From Shewanella kaireitica (GTDB taxonomy: Bacteria; Pseudomonadota; Gammaproteobacteria; Enterobacterales; Shewanellaceae): a stretch of 64,000 nucleotides of DNA. Positions 17,890-26,837 of this stretch are shown here, in pieces (positions within the stretch are counted from its first letter, which is position 1; every line of letters starts with the position of its first letter). The DNA lies in contig NZ_JAKIKQ010000018.1 of the NCBI RefSeq assembly GCF_023284045.1, positions 1 to 64,000 on the forward strand. The letters run 5' to 3'. The notes under the pieces were generated by a model, which made no database searches, was not told where the DNA came from, and saw only the letters and a list, made by a program, of their open reading frames with translations. The position numbers and the translations under genes are program-made.

Positions 17890-19755
17890 CTAAACAATAA
17901 ACTGATTAAGTAGTGCTTCTTGCTCTTTTACTTGTTTCATTTGAGCCACCATTGCCAAATCAGCTTGGCTAGCATTTTCTGCAACTTCTACTGTAAGATC
18001 CTTAATGTTAGCTGTGTTTTTATTCATCTCTTCAGCAACTTGACTCTGTTCCTCCGCAGCGCTAGCAATTTGAAGGTTCATATCTGTGATCTCTTGAATG
18101 CTGTGGCGGATGTCTTTGAGTGTGTCATTTGCCGTTAAAGCTTTTTCTACGGTTTCCTTGGTTGTGCCACGACTCTCATCCATGACATGAACGACAGCGG
18201 CAACTCCTGTCTGCAGCTTCTCTATTTTATCTTTAATCTCTGATGTCGACTCCTGGGTGCGAGCCGCCAAACTTCTAACTTCGTCTGCTACAACAGCAAA
18301 GCCTCTGCCTGATTCACCCGCTCTAGCAGCTTCAATTGCAGCGTTTAGTGCTAATAAGTTGGTTTGTCCGGCAATTTCATTAATAACACTAAGAATGGAT
18401 TCTATACTGACTGTATCAGCCTCTAGCTCTTTAACCACATCACTAGCTTGTGCTATTTGTTCAGACAGATGGTCAATTGAGCTTGTGGTTTGATCCACTG
18501 CCATTGCACCGTTACTGACGGCTGTATCAGCTTGTTGGACCGCAAATGCCGCTGTTTGAGCATTGGAGGCTACTTCAGAAGCCGTGACTGACATTTCATG
18601 CATAGCGGTTGCGAGCTGCTCAACTTCTTGAGTTTGACGTTCCATAGCTCTCGATGCAGCTTGCGCTCCTTCTGCTGTCATTTCAGTTCCTAGCGCGACC
18701 TCACCGCCAATGACTTTAACTTGCTGGATCAAGCCTTGAAGCTTTATGACAAAGCGATTAAAACTGCTAGCTAAACTGGCAAATTCTAAGTCAGAATCAG
18801 TACTTAACCTTCTGGTCAAATCTCCTTCTCCTGAAGCAACATCCTCCATTGCTTGGTTAAGAATTTCTAATGGTTTCATTAAACGCTTAATAAATCCAAC
18901 CATCAACAATGTAGCTAAAACTAACGCTAACAATGAGTAGAAAATTGCATCAGCACCGAGTTGATTTGCCGCTGCGTAAATAATGTCTTCATCAAGTACC
19001 ACTCCTAAACTCCAATCTAAACCAGATAGGGGAGTGAAAATAACACTATGCTCTTTATCATTTATTGTTATGTGGGTGATGCTTTGATTTATATCTAATT
19101 GGCGTCCAAATACGCTGCTCATGGGCTGACCATTCATACTCGCATCAGAATAGGCTATAAAATTACCATCATTACCCACAATAAAAGCTTCGCCAGCACC
19201 GAATAAGTTAGCTTTGTTACTAATGTCTGCAAGCGCTTTAAGACTTATATCTGCAAACACCGCTCCCTTAAACTCGCTATTATTAAACAGAGGCGCAGCA
19301 ACTGAGACTAAGATCTCTCCAGTGCTTGCATCGGCGTATGGAGCTGTGAATAGTTGCTTGCCCTGTGTTTTAACTTCTTGGTACCAGGTTCTTTTACGAG
19401 GATCATAATTTTGCGGTTGCCAACTAAGTTCATTGCCGATGTAATGTCCAGATTCAAGCCCCATACCGGCCAAGATAAAGTGCTTCTTGATAACAGCTTG
19501 CCCTAATACTTTTTGAAAGTTTTTATCTGAGAGATCGGCTTCAAACAATGCTGTTGCGAAACGAATCAAATCTGACTTTTCAGCCATAACCGCTTCGATA
19601 TTATTTGCCATTGAGTCTGTAATTTCATTCACACTTTGTGTGACTTGATTATTTATCTGCTGTTTAACTTGAAAATATTGGTAGCTCGATAAGCCACCTA
19701 AAGACAAGATTAAAATCAAACTCGCGCTGATAACTATTTTATGCAAAAACTTCAT
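17890..19755 (-). CDS. Methyl-accepting chemotaxis protein (Cache sensor)
   Basis: A membrane chemoreceptor of 621 residues. An N-terminal TM segment (about 6-28) is followed by a periplasmic double-Cache-like sensor (AGMGLESGHYIG, YDPRKRTWYQE, FTAPYADASTGEILVSVAAP), a second TM (about 275-295), HAMP, and a signalling domain. The hairpin tip EIAGQTNLLALNAAIEAARAG is highly conserved. The YDPRxRxWY pattern is frequent in amino-acid and other small-molecule Cache sensors, but the ligand cannot be read. ATG 19755 has GGGGA seven bases upstream. It is monocistronic. Confidence 0.93.
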   Translation of the reverse strand: MKFLHKIVISASLILILSLGGLSSYQYFQVKQQINNQVTQSVNEITDSMANNIEAVMAEKSDLIRFATALFEADLSDKNFQKVLGQAVIKKHFILAGMGLESGHYIGNELSWQPQNYDPRKRTWYQEVKTQGKQLFTAPYADASTGEILVSVAAPLFNNSEFKGAVFADISLKALADISNKANLFGAGEAFIVGNDGNFIAYSDASMNGQPMSSVFGRQLDINQSITHITINDKEHSVIFTPLSGLDWSLGVVLDEDIIYAAANQLGADAIFYSLLALVLATLLMVGFIKRLMKPLEILNQAMEDVASGEGDLTRRLSTDSDLEFASLASSFNRFVIKLQGLIQQVKVIGGEVALGTEMTAEGAQAASRAMERQTQEVEQLATAMHEMSVTASEVASNAQTAAFAVQQADTAVSNGAMAVDQTTSSIDHLSEQIAQASDVVKELEADTVSIESILSVINEIAGQTNLLALNAAIEAARAGESGRGFAVVADEVRSLAARTQESTSEIKDKIEKLQTGVAAVVHVMDESRGTTKETVEKALTANDTLKDIRHSIQEITDMNLQIASAAEEQSQVAEEMNKNTANIKDLTVEVAENASQADLAMVAQMKQVKEQEALLNQFIV

Positions 19756-20074
19756 GCTAATCCCCAAAACTAACGGTACTAATACCTTTGATGGTTAGTA
19801 CCGAAAACGACGCAGTCGACACATCTCCTTATGAATGACTACAAATTATTAATATGTGTTTCAAGTGTTACTATCGGCTAGATATTAAGGAATCTTTAGT
19901 GAATTGTCGCAAACAAGTATTGCAAATGTGACTTTAGTAGTGGAATTAATGGGATGTATGAAATAAAACTTCAAAGAAAAGGCTTGTTGTGTAAAGAATG
20001 TTGGCTCAACTGTACGGTTTGAGCCCTGTGGTTGGGGCGAGGACTATGGATGTATCGATTCGCAAGTCGACAGG
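19756..20074. other. Intergenic region upstream of the chemoreceptor
   Basis: About 320 bp between the pilin stop and the chemoreceptor start. No ORF, RNA gene or clear repeat was found. It should carry the chemoreceptor promoter on the minus strand. Confidence 0.45.
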
Positions 20075-20566
20075 TTAGCAGCCGCTATGCTCTGTAAGAT
20101 AAAGGGGGGCACTGTTGGCTGTGGCTTGTTGGTACCTGAAGTAGCATAAATCATCTCTGACTTTGCCATCTTGGTTATCGTCATAACCTATGTAGGTGTA
20201 GTTTACACTTTGCTCTTCAATAACAAATACATCATCAAGTTCAATCCAGTTCTCAATATCGGTGTTATCTAAATAGCCTGACAATAGTCGAGTCTCAAAG
20301 CTGCCATCACCATCAATATCTACATCAATAATATCATCTCGACTACTGTGCGGCCTTACTCCAAGACCTGGCATTTGCGACTTAGCATAGACTAGCTGAT
20401 TAGCCGTTTTTACACTGGCCTCTATTTGATTAACTGCTTCTGTTTTTGCTTCAGTGGATAAGCCTATAAATTTTGGCGCTGCAATCACGGCTAAAATGCC
20501 GAGAATAATAATGACAACGACTAATTCAATTAACGTAAATCCATTTTTCAATATAATTGATTTCAA
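20075..20566 (-). CDS. Type IV pilin-like protein (prepilin N-terminus)
   Basis: A 163-residue pseudopilin/minor pilin. The prepilin peptidase site is G9|FTLIEL, followed by a hydrophobic helix (VVVIIILGILAVIAAP) as in MSHA-type pilins. Cys141 and the C-terminal Cys163 could form the D-region disulfide. A DVDIDGDGSFET stretch resembles the metal-binding loops of pseudopilins. It overlaps the lnt stop by 4 bp, an unusual place for a pilin: no pilus assembly gene is near. It may be a minor component of MSHA or type II secretion machinery encoded elsewhere. Confidence 0.85.
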   Translation of the reverse strand: MKSIILKNGFTLIELVVVIIILGILAVIAAPKFIGLSTEAKTEAVNQIEASVKTANQLVYAKSQMPGLGVRPHSSRDDIIDVDIDGDGSFETRLLSGYLDNTDIENWIELDDVFVIEEQSVNYTYIGYDDNQDGKVRDDLCYFRYQQATANSAPLYLTEHSGC

Positions 20567-22098
20567 GGCTTAAACTTCCTAATTATACCTATCGCTGCAA
20601 GTAAAAAACTTAAAATTAGTATTGGCCACTGCCCTATATAAGTAAACAATGTGTGGCCTTTTACTAGCGCAATATCTGCAGTAAGTACGCCAGCCTCAAA
20701 CTGTGGCAGCTGGTGGGTAATGTTACCGTGTTCATCGACTACCGCTGTAACGCCATTATTGGTGGCACGCACAAGCGGTCTGCCAAGTTCCACTGAGCGC
20801 ATCTGCGCTATTTCCATGTGTTGCAGAGGGCCATTAGAAGTACCAAACCATGCATCATTTGACACGGTCAGCAATAGATCGGTTGTGTCATTCATGTTGG
20901 CTCTTAGTTGCTCAGGAAAAGCAATTTCATAGCAAATAGCGGGGGAGATCTGATGGCCAACCGCATTTAAGTTCTGTTGTTGATAGTCACCACGATTAAA
21001 GGATGACATCGGCAAATTAAAGAAGGGGGCAATAGGTCTAAGTAGAGACTCAAATGGTACAAATTCGCCAATAGGGAGTAGATGGTGTTTTTTAAACTCG
21101 TTATGCTCTTCGCCATAATAATCGGCTTGCTCTTGCTGTTTCTCTCCGTAATTACCAAGAACAATAAGAGAGTTATAATAATGGTTGCCACGTTGACTAA
21201 TGATGCCAGTAATAATGGCACTATTATTTAAGTTGGCGGCTTGGTTAGCATTATAAAGAAAATCCTTAACCATATGCTCAGGTGCTGGGATTGCAGCCTC
21301 TGGCCAAACAATTAGATCAGCAGAAAACTCAGGTCTCGAGAGATCCATATATTTGAGCATGGTTGGCCAAAGTGCATCAGGCTCCCATTTCATACTTTGG
21401 GGAATATTGCCTTGCACTAGTGCTACGCTGAGGTTTTCATCTTTAGACTCAACGGTAGAGGTTAGTGGCGCGATAAAAGTTAGTACGGCAAGAACTGGCA
21501 CAATAACAAATATACTTCGCCAGCGTTTAGCTGCAGCAAGCGCCAATGCTCCCGCTAACAGAGCCACGACAAAGCTTAGGCTCAATGTACCTGTCATTGA
21601 GGCGATAGGCTTTAACGGGCCTTGAGTTTGACTGTAACCTGCCCATAACCAAGGAAAGCCTGTGAGTACCCAGCCTCTAGCCCACTCGGTGAGTGTCCAC
21701 AGCGCAGGGAACAGCATTAAGTTTCGGCTGAGGCTCGTAGCTGGGGCTAATTTTTGTAGCAGATAACCAGTAATCGCAGGATATATTGCCAGATAAAGCG
21801 CCAATAGAGCCATTAAAGCGATTGATGCTATAAGCGGCATGCCGCCAAAGGTATCCATACTGACATGGACCCAGCTAATGCCGATGGCAAAACAGCCAAA
21901 GCCGAAGCTCAACCAGTATTGCATCCCTTGTTTGGCTGATAACCCCGCACTTTGATGCAGCGCAAATGCCATGGCAATTAAATATAACGGCCAGTAGGAG
22001 TAGGGGGCAAAAGCGAGGGCTGTCATGGCACCAGCCGCGAAGGCTAGTACCAATCTAAGATAGGTATGATGGGCGGCTGCCCGAATGTTATTCAGCAT
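20563..22098 (-). CDS. lnt: Apolipoprotein N-acyltransferase
   Basis: Adds the third acyl chain to lipoproteins in the inner membrane. It has 511 residues with several N-terminal TM segments and a periplasmic nitrilase domain. The catalytic triad is seen as Glu267 (VWPEAAIPAP), Lys337 (KKHHLLPIGEFVPFE) and Cys389 (SPAICYE). It follows corC, the order found in E. coli. Confidence 0.97.
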   Translation of the reverse strand: MLNNIRAAAHHTYLRLVLAFAAGAMTALAFAPYSYWPLYLIAMAFALHQSAGLSAKQGMQYWLSFGFGCFAIGISWVHVSMDTFGGMPLIASIALMALLALYLAIYPAITGYLLQKLAPATSLSRNLMLFPALWTLTEWARGWVLTGFPWLWAGYSQTQGPLKPIASMTGTLSLSFVVALLAGALALAAAKRWRSIFVIVPVLAVLTFIAPLTSTVESKDENLSVALVQGNIPQSMKWEPDALWPTMLKYMDLSRPEFSADLIVWPEAAIPAPEHMVKDFLYNANQAANLNNSAIITGIISQRGNHYYNSLIVLGNYGEKQQEQADYYGEEHNEFKKHHLLPIGEFVPFESLLRPIAPFFNLPMSSFNRGDYQQQNLNAVGHQISPAICYEIAFPEQLRANMNDTTDLLLTVSNDAWFGTSNGPLQHMEIAQMRSVELGRPLVRATNNGVTAVVDEHGNITHQLPQFEAGVLTADIALVKGHTLFTYIGQWPILILSFLLAAIGIIRKFKP

Positions 22099-22133
22099 AC
22101 TGCCTCATCATGGGGGCTGTAGACGGATTATTG

Positions 22134-23009
22134 CTAGGCAATAGTCTCGCTTACAGTTTTATCGGGAAATTTTACACGTAGTTGTATCAGTCTACGAGTA
22201 TCTGCATTAACGACTTTAAATTCTATACCTTCGATCGTGACCTTTTCATCACGCTCTGGCAAATGGCCAAAGGCATGAGAAACTAAGCCACCGACGGTAT
22301 CAAACTCTTCATCACTAAATTGTGTAGCGAAGGCTTCGTTAAAGTCATCAATCGGAGTGAGTGCTTTGACCATAAAGACTTGCTTTGCAACTTGCTTGAT
22401 TTCTGTCTCTTCAGCAGAGTCATGATCAAACTCATCTTCAATATCACCGACAATCTCTTCGAGGATATCTTCAATGGTTACCAAACCTGATACACCACCG
22501 TACTCATCGACAACAATCGCCATATGATAACGCTGAGAGCGGAACTCTTTTAGTAGTACATCGACTCGTTTACTTTCTGGGACAACCACAGCTGGGCGGA
22601 TAACTTGGCCAAGCTCAAAAGGTTTTTCACTGTTCTTAAAGCCATACTGAAGTAGATCTTTGGCGAGTAATATACCCTCGATATGATCTTTATCTTCATT
22701 GACTACTGGAAAGCGGGAGTGTGCTGAGCCGATAACAGTAGAGAGTAGCTCTTCTACCGTATTGTCTATTTGAAGTGCAACGATTTGCGCGCGTGGGATC
22801 ATAATATCCCGCACTCGAAGATCGGAAACCTCTAAAACACCTTTAATCATTTCACGCGTATCTTCACTGATCACTTCACGCTGCTCTGCATCATGAATTA
22901 CATCAACCAAGTCTTCGCGATTTTGGGGTTCGCCCTGGAATAACTGACTTACTTTGTCCAACCAGCCCTTCTTTTGGGCGCTGGTACTCGGGGGGATATC
23001 GTCACTCAT
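22134..23009 (-). CDS. corC: CorC/YbeX family CBS-domain protein
   Basis: A 291-residue cytosolic protein. Two CBS domains (about 65-190; VSDLRVRDIMIPRAQIVAL, MAIVVDEYGGVSGLVTIEDILEEIVGDI) are followed by a CorC_HlyC C-terminal domain. It was named for an effect on cobalt/magnesium efflux; YbeX is also linked to ribosome metabolism in E. coli. It lies in the conserved ybeZ-ybeY-ybeX-lnt run. Confidence 0.95.
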   Translation of the reverse strand: MSDDIPPSTSAQKKGWLDKVSQLFQGEPQNREDLVDVIHDAEQREVISEDTREMIKGVLEVSDLRVRDIMIPRAQIVALQIDNTVEELLSTVIGSAHSRFPVVNEDKDHIEGILLAKDLLQYGFKNSEKPFELGQVIRPAVVVPESKRVDVLLKEFRSQRYHMAIVVDEYGGVSGLVTIEDILEEIVGDIEDEFDHDSAEETEIKQVAKQVFMVKALTPIDDFNEAFATQFSDEEFDTVGGLVSHAFGHLPERDEKVTIEGIEFKVVNADTRRLIQLRVKFPDKTVSETIA

Positions 23010-23036
23010 AGTTTTTTATCGACTCATTTGAGTCAA

Positions 23037-23507
23037 TTATTGCTCCTGATAAGGATTGTTATAACCAAGGCTTTCAATCAGTTGGGTCTCTAATGACTCC
23101 ATCTCTTCAGCCTCGATATCTTCAATATGATCATACCCTAGCAGATGGAGACAACCATGTACAACCATGTGTGCCCAATGTGCGTTAAGGGGTTTATTCT
23201 GATCAATTGCTTCTTGCTTTACTACCGCAGCACAAACGACTAAGTCGCCTAGCAGTGATAGCTCTATGCCTGGTGGTGCTTCAAACGGAAATGACAACAC
23301 ATTAGTGGGTTTGTCTTTACCGCGATAGGTACTATTGAGCAGTTGGCTTTCAGCCACATCAACAATACGTATCGTCAACTCCGCTTGGTCCATGCTATCT
23401 CTGAGCGCTGTTTTTACCCAAAGTTCCATCTCTTGTGCTGATGGCAGTTCAAACCCTTCAACTGCGACTTGCAGATCGAGGTCAACACTCGTAGCAGTAT
23501 TAGTCAT
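23037..23507 (-). CDS. ybeY: Endoribonuclease YbeY (rRNA maturation factor)
   Basis: A metallo-endoribonuclease of 156 residues needed for 16S 3' processing and ribosome quality control. The metal-binding motif HGCLHLLGYDH is at 117-127 (His117, His121, His127). It overlaps ybeZ by 8 bp. Confidence 0.97.
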   Translation of the reverse strand: MTNTATSVDLDLQVAVEGFELPSAQEMELWVKTALRDSMDQAELTIRIVDVAESQLLNSTYRGKDKPTNVLSFPFEAPPGIELSLLGDLVVCAAVVKQEAIDQNKPLNAHWAHMVVHGCLHLLGYDHIEDIEAEEMESLETQLIESLGYNNPYQEQ

Positions 23508-24540
23508 GGTTTGGTACTTCCTGTAGTTGATATTGGCTGTCTTTGTTGCCTTTGCTTGTCTGACTTTTTAAGTCAAATGCTTCATAAGCTTCAACAATTC
23601 GAGCTACAACTGGATGGCGAACCACATCTTTTGCTTGGAAGAAGTTAAAGCTAATTTCACTCACCTCTCCTAATACTTCGATTGAATGACGTAGCCCTGA
23701 TTTTTGATGTTTTGGCAGATCTATTTGAGTGATGTCGCCAGTTATCACTGCGCGAGAGTTAAAACCTATCCGCGTTAGAAACATCTTCATCTGCTCAACC
23801 GTTGTGTTCTGACTCTCGTCTAGAATAATAAAGGCATCGTTTAACGTACGTCCGCGCATATAAGCGAGCGGTGCGACCTCAATTACGTTACGCTCAATAA
23901 GGCGCTCAACTTTCTCAAACCCCATCATCTCAAACAATGCATCATAGAGGGGACGCAGATAGGGGTCGACTTTTTGGCTTAAATCTCCCGGTAAAAAACC
24001 AAGCTTTTCACCGGCTTCAACAGCTGGCCGCGTTAAAAGAATTCGGCGAACCTCTTGGCGCTCGAGTGCATCAACCGCAGCAGCGACCGCTAAATAGGTT
24101 TTACCTGTCCCCGCAGGACCAATACCAAAGGTAATATCATGGGAGACAATATTACGAACATAATCGCTCTGATTCGGGTTACGCGGCTTAATCACTCCAC
24201 GCTTGGTTTTTATATAGAGTTCTTTCTCATCGCGAGGGGCTTCTAAGTCCAATGCAACGGCTTCTTGAATCGCAAGGTGCACGGTGTCAGGCTCTAGATC
24301 CGGTGTACTGCCTCTAACAGGCTGCGTCTCTATATATAGTTCTTTTAATAAGTTATTGGCTGTTAAACAGTTCTGCGGCGCACCAACAATCTGAAAGTGA
24401 TTGTTACAGTAGCTTATCTCGACACCAATTCGGCGCTCTAATTGCTTAATATTGTCATCAAAAGGACCACAAAGAGAGACTAATCTACGTGTTTCAGCGG
24501 GCTCTAAATACAGGTTGAGCGTCGTTAACTTATTTGACAA
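23500..24540 (-). CDS. ybeZ: PhoH-family ATPase YbeZ
   Basis: A PhoH-like P-loop NTPase, a partner of YbeY in ribosome maturation. Walker A is GPAGTGKTYLA and the Walker B region is FIILDESQNTT; the N-terminus has a KH-like region. I choose TTG 24540 because a GGAG Shine-Dalgarno lies 8 bp upstream and the resulting 346-residue protein begins close to the E. coli start. The longer ATG form from 24582 would add 14 hydrophobic residues. Confidence 0.94.
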   Translation of the reverse strand: MSNKLTTLNLYLEPAETRRLVSLCGPFDDNIKQLERRIGVEISYCNNHFQIVGAPQNCLTANNLLKELYIETQPVRGSTPDLEPDTVHLAIQEAVALDLEAPRDEKELYIKTKRGVIKPRNPNQSDYVRNIVSHDITFGIGPAGTGKTYLAVAAAVDALERQEVRRILLTRPAVEAGEKLGFLPGDLSQKVDPYLRPLYDALFEMMGFEKVERLIERNVIEVAPLAYMRGRTLNDAFIILDESQNTTVEQMKMFLTRIGFNSRAVITGDITQIDLPKHQKSGLRHSIEVLGEVSEISFNFFQAKDVVRHPVVARIVEAYEAFDLKSQTSKGNKDSQYQLQEVPNHD

Positions 24541-24641
24541 GAAATAACTCCAAATATTAAGAATAAAATTGTACGCTAGCACTCTAGTTTACGAGCGAAA
24601 ATCAATAAATGCGAATGGTATTTTTTAATGGTTATAGAGAC

Positions 24642-24668
24642 GAAAAAAGCGGCATCTAAGATGCCGCC
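24642..24668 (-). terminator. Intrinsic terminator between miaB and ybeZ
   Basis: Read on the minus strand: stem GCGGCAT/ATGCCGC around CTTAG, then a T6 run. It lies about 35 bp after the miaB stop, so ybeZ may need readthrough or its own promoter. Confidence 0.82.
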
Positions 24669-24702
24669 TTATAAGCCTATTTACCCGCTTTTATTCAGTC
24701 AA

Positions 24703-26130
24703 TTAAGACGGGGTAAACTGAGTGACACCTAAAGCATCATCTAGCTTATATTTCGCTACAATATCTGATGGGCGTAGATCGCGACGTAAATCCATCTCAT
24801 CTTCAGCGCGAACAAATACACCGCGAAGTGAGTTGGTGTAAACATCGACAATCTCTACATCAACAAAACCACCAATGTGTTCAGGCTTACCTTCAAAGTT
24901 AACAACGCGGCTGTTCTCAGTACGACCACGTAGCTCCATTGGATTCTTAACTGACGGGCCTTCGACTAAAATACGTTGAACCGTGCCCACCATGTGGCGG
25001 CTATAACGCATCGCCTGCTGGGTAATACGATCTTGCAAGATAGCTAAGCGCTCTTTTTTCTCTTCTAATGTCACATCATCAGGAAGGTCGGCTGCTGGCG
25101 TACCAGGGCGTGCGCTATAGATAAAGCTAAAGCTGTGATCAAATTGAACATCTTCGATTAACTTCATTGTATCTGCAAAATCTTGCTTTGACTCGCCAGG
25201 GAAACCAATGATGAAATCAGAACTAATCTGAATGTCTGGGCGAGCTTTACGTAGACGGCGAATAATTGACTTGTATTCAATTGCCATATGGCCACGTTTC
25301 ATCTGCGTTAAAATTAGGTCAGAACCAGACTGAACTGGCAGATGCAAGAAACTCACTAGCTCAGGTGTGTCTTCGTAGACATCAATAATGTCTTGAGTGA
25401 ACTCAATCGGGTGGCTGGTGGTGAAACGTAAACGGTCAATACCATCGATTGCTGCAACATAACGAAGTAGTTCTGCGAAAGTACAGATCTCATCATCATG
25501 AGTCGCACCGCGGTAGGCATTTACGTTCTGCCCTAGAAGGTTAACTTCACGCACGCCTTGGTCGGCTAATTGTGCAATCTCTAGAATGATGTCATCTAAA
25601 GGACGACTAACTTCTTCACCGCGCGTATAAGGCACTACGCAGAAAGAGCAGTACTTGCTGCAACCTTCCATGATTGATACGTATGCGCTAGGACCATCGG
25701 CACGGGGCTCAGGTAGGCGATCGAATTTTTCGATTTCTGGGAAGCTAACGTCAATAACTGCTTTCTTGCCATCTTTAATCTGATCAAGCATTTCTGGTAA
25801 TCTGTGTAGCGTTTGTGGGCCAAAAATAAGATCCACACTCGGAGCACGCTCTTTAATTGCTTTACCTTCTTGTGAAGCAACACAGCCACCCACGCCAATA
25901 ATAAGCCCAGGCTTTTTATCTTTTAATGTTTTCCAACGCCCTAGCTGATGAAAAACCTTCTCTTGTGCTTTCTCGCGAATAGAGCAGGTGTTTAATAGCA
26001 GCACATCCGCTTCTTCTGCTTCATCTGTTAGCTCATAGCCTTCGTATTCGTCGAGAAGGTCAGCCATCTTTGATGAGTCATACTCATTCATTTGACAGCC
26101 CCAAGTTTTAATATGGAGTTTTTTACTCAT
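24703..26130 (-). CDS. miaB: tRNA-2-methylthio-N6-isopentenyladenosine synthase
   Basis: A radical-SAM methylthiotransferase that modifies A37 of tRNAs reading UNN codons. It has 475 residues. The UPF0004 domain carries Cys12, Cys49 and Cys83; the radical-SAM motif CSKYCSFC is at 157-164; a TRAM domain ends the protein. It is divergent from ubiF apart from one small gene, as in the E. coli miaB/ubiF neighbourhood. Confidence 0.98.
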   Translation of the reverse strand: MSKKLHIKTWGCQMNEYDSSKMADLLDEYEGYELTDEAEEADVLLLNTCSIREKAQEKVFHQLGRWKTLKDKKPGLIIGVGGCVASQEGKAIKERAPSVDLIFGPQTLHRLPEMLDQIKDGKKAVIDVSFPEIEKFDRLPEPRADGPSAYVSIMEGCSKYCSFCVVPYTRGEEVSRPLDDIILEIAQLADQGVREVNLLGQNVNAYRGATHDDEICTFAELLRYVAAIDGIDRLRFTTSHPIEFTQDIIDVYEDTPELVSFLHLPVQSGSDLILTQMKRGHMAIEYKSIIRRLRKARPDIQISSDFIIGFPGESKQDFADTMKLIEDVQFDHSFSFIYSARPGTPAADLPDDVTLEEKKERLAILQDRITQQAMRYSRHMVGTVQRILVEGPSVKNPMELRGRTENSRVVNFEGKPEHIGGFVDVEIVDVYTNSLRGVFVRAEDEMDLRRDLRPSDIVAKYKLDDALGVTQFTPS

Positions 26131-26225
26131 CAGTTTGTATCACTCTAGAGGCACCGAAAAAATAGCGCAATATTTTAACGCTAATACAAGCCGCTGGCTA
26201 GCATTTAGCCTATGTTTGAGTGAAT

Positions 26226-26540
26226 TTATTCTGCTGAGGTCAATACCCCTGCACTTGCTAAGGATTCATCATGCTGTTGTTCCATTGAGAGCTTATTACT
26301 TATAAGGCTATGTTCTTTGGCCATTTGTAGGCTGCTCATGCGGGCTTGAATATAGATATCAGCAAGTAATTGAAGGTTAAAATTACTGAGTACTTCTGCT
26401 GTATATTGATAAGCAGCGTACTCAAGTGGTGCTCTATATACGACTGACATATGCTCCATATCCTGTTGGTCATTTGCAGCTAAGGCTGTAAAAGGGCTTA
26501 TTGATGCAATGATTAGTGCTGCGTAAATTGACTTTTTCAT
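26226..26540 (-). CDS. Small exported protein of unknown function
   Basis: A 104-residue protein with a clear signal peptide (MKKSIYAALIIASISPFTALA-AND) and a short helical mature part without cysteines. I do not recognise a family. ATG 26540 starts exactly at the signal sequence; an ATG at 26555 would add five residues. It lies between miaB and ubiF, about 95 bp upstream of miaB on the same strand. The mature region is rich in Gln, Ser and Met and ends in a flexible tail. Confidence 0.65.
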   Translation of the reverse strand: MKKSIYAALIIASISPFTALAANDQQDMEHMSVVYRAPLEYAAYQYTAEVLSNFNLQLLADIYIQARMSSLQMAKEHSLISNKLSMEQQHDESLASAGVLTSAE

Positions 26541-26837
26541 ATCATTCTCACTCATTCCGTTGTGGGTAATTGACTTGTAGGTAATAGATTTGACTACTTG
26601 AGTCTATGATATGGTTTGAAGCTTCGATTGAGCAGGATGTAACCAGTTGTTAGTAATTTGGCTCTCAGACACATTTGAATACGTTAGAGTGCGCGGAGAC
26701 ATTAAACGACATATATTAGCAATGAGAAAGCACCACGTTAGATCAAATTTTGTGGTGCTAATAGTCAATCTCGTGAGTTTTGAGTGTAAACTGGCGCCAA
26801 TATATTCTCTGGTGCGATCGTTTGGGAGTTGGGTTCG

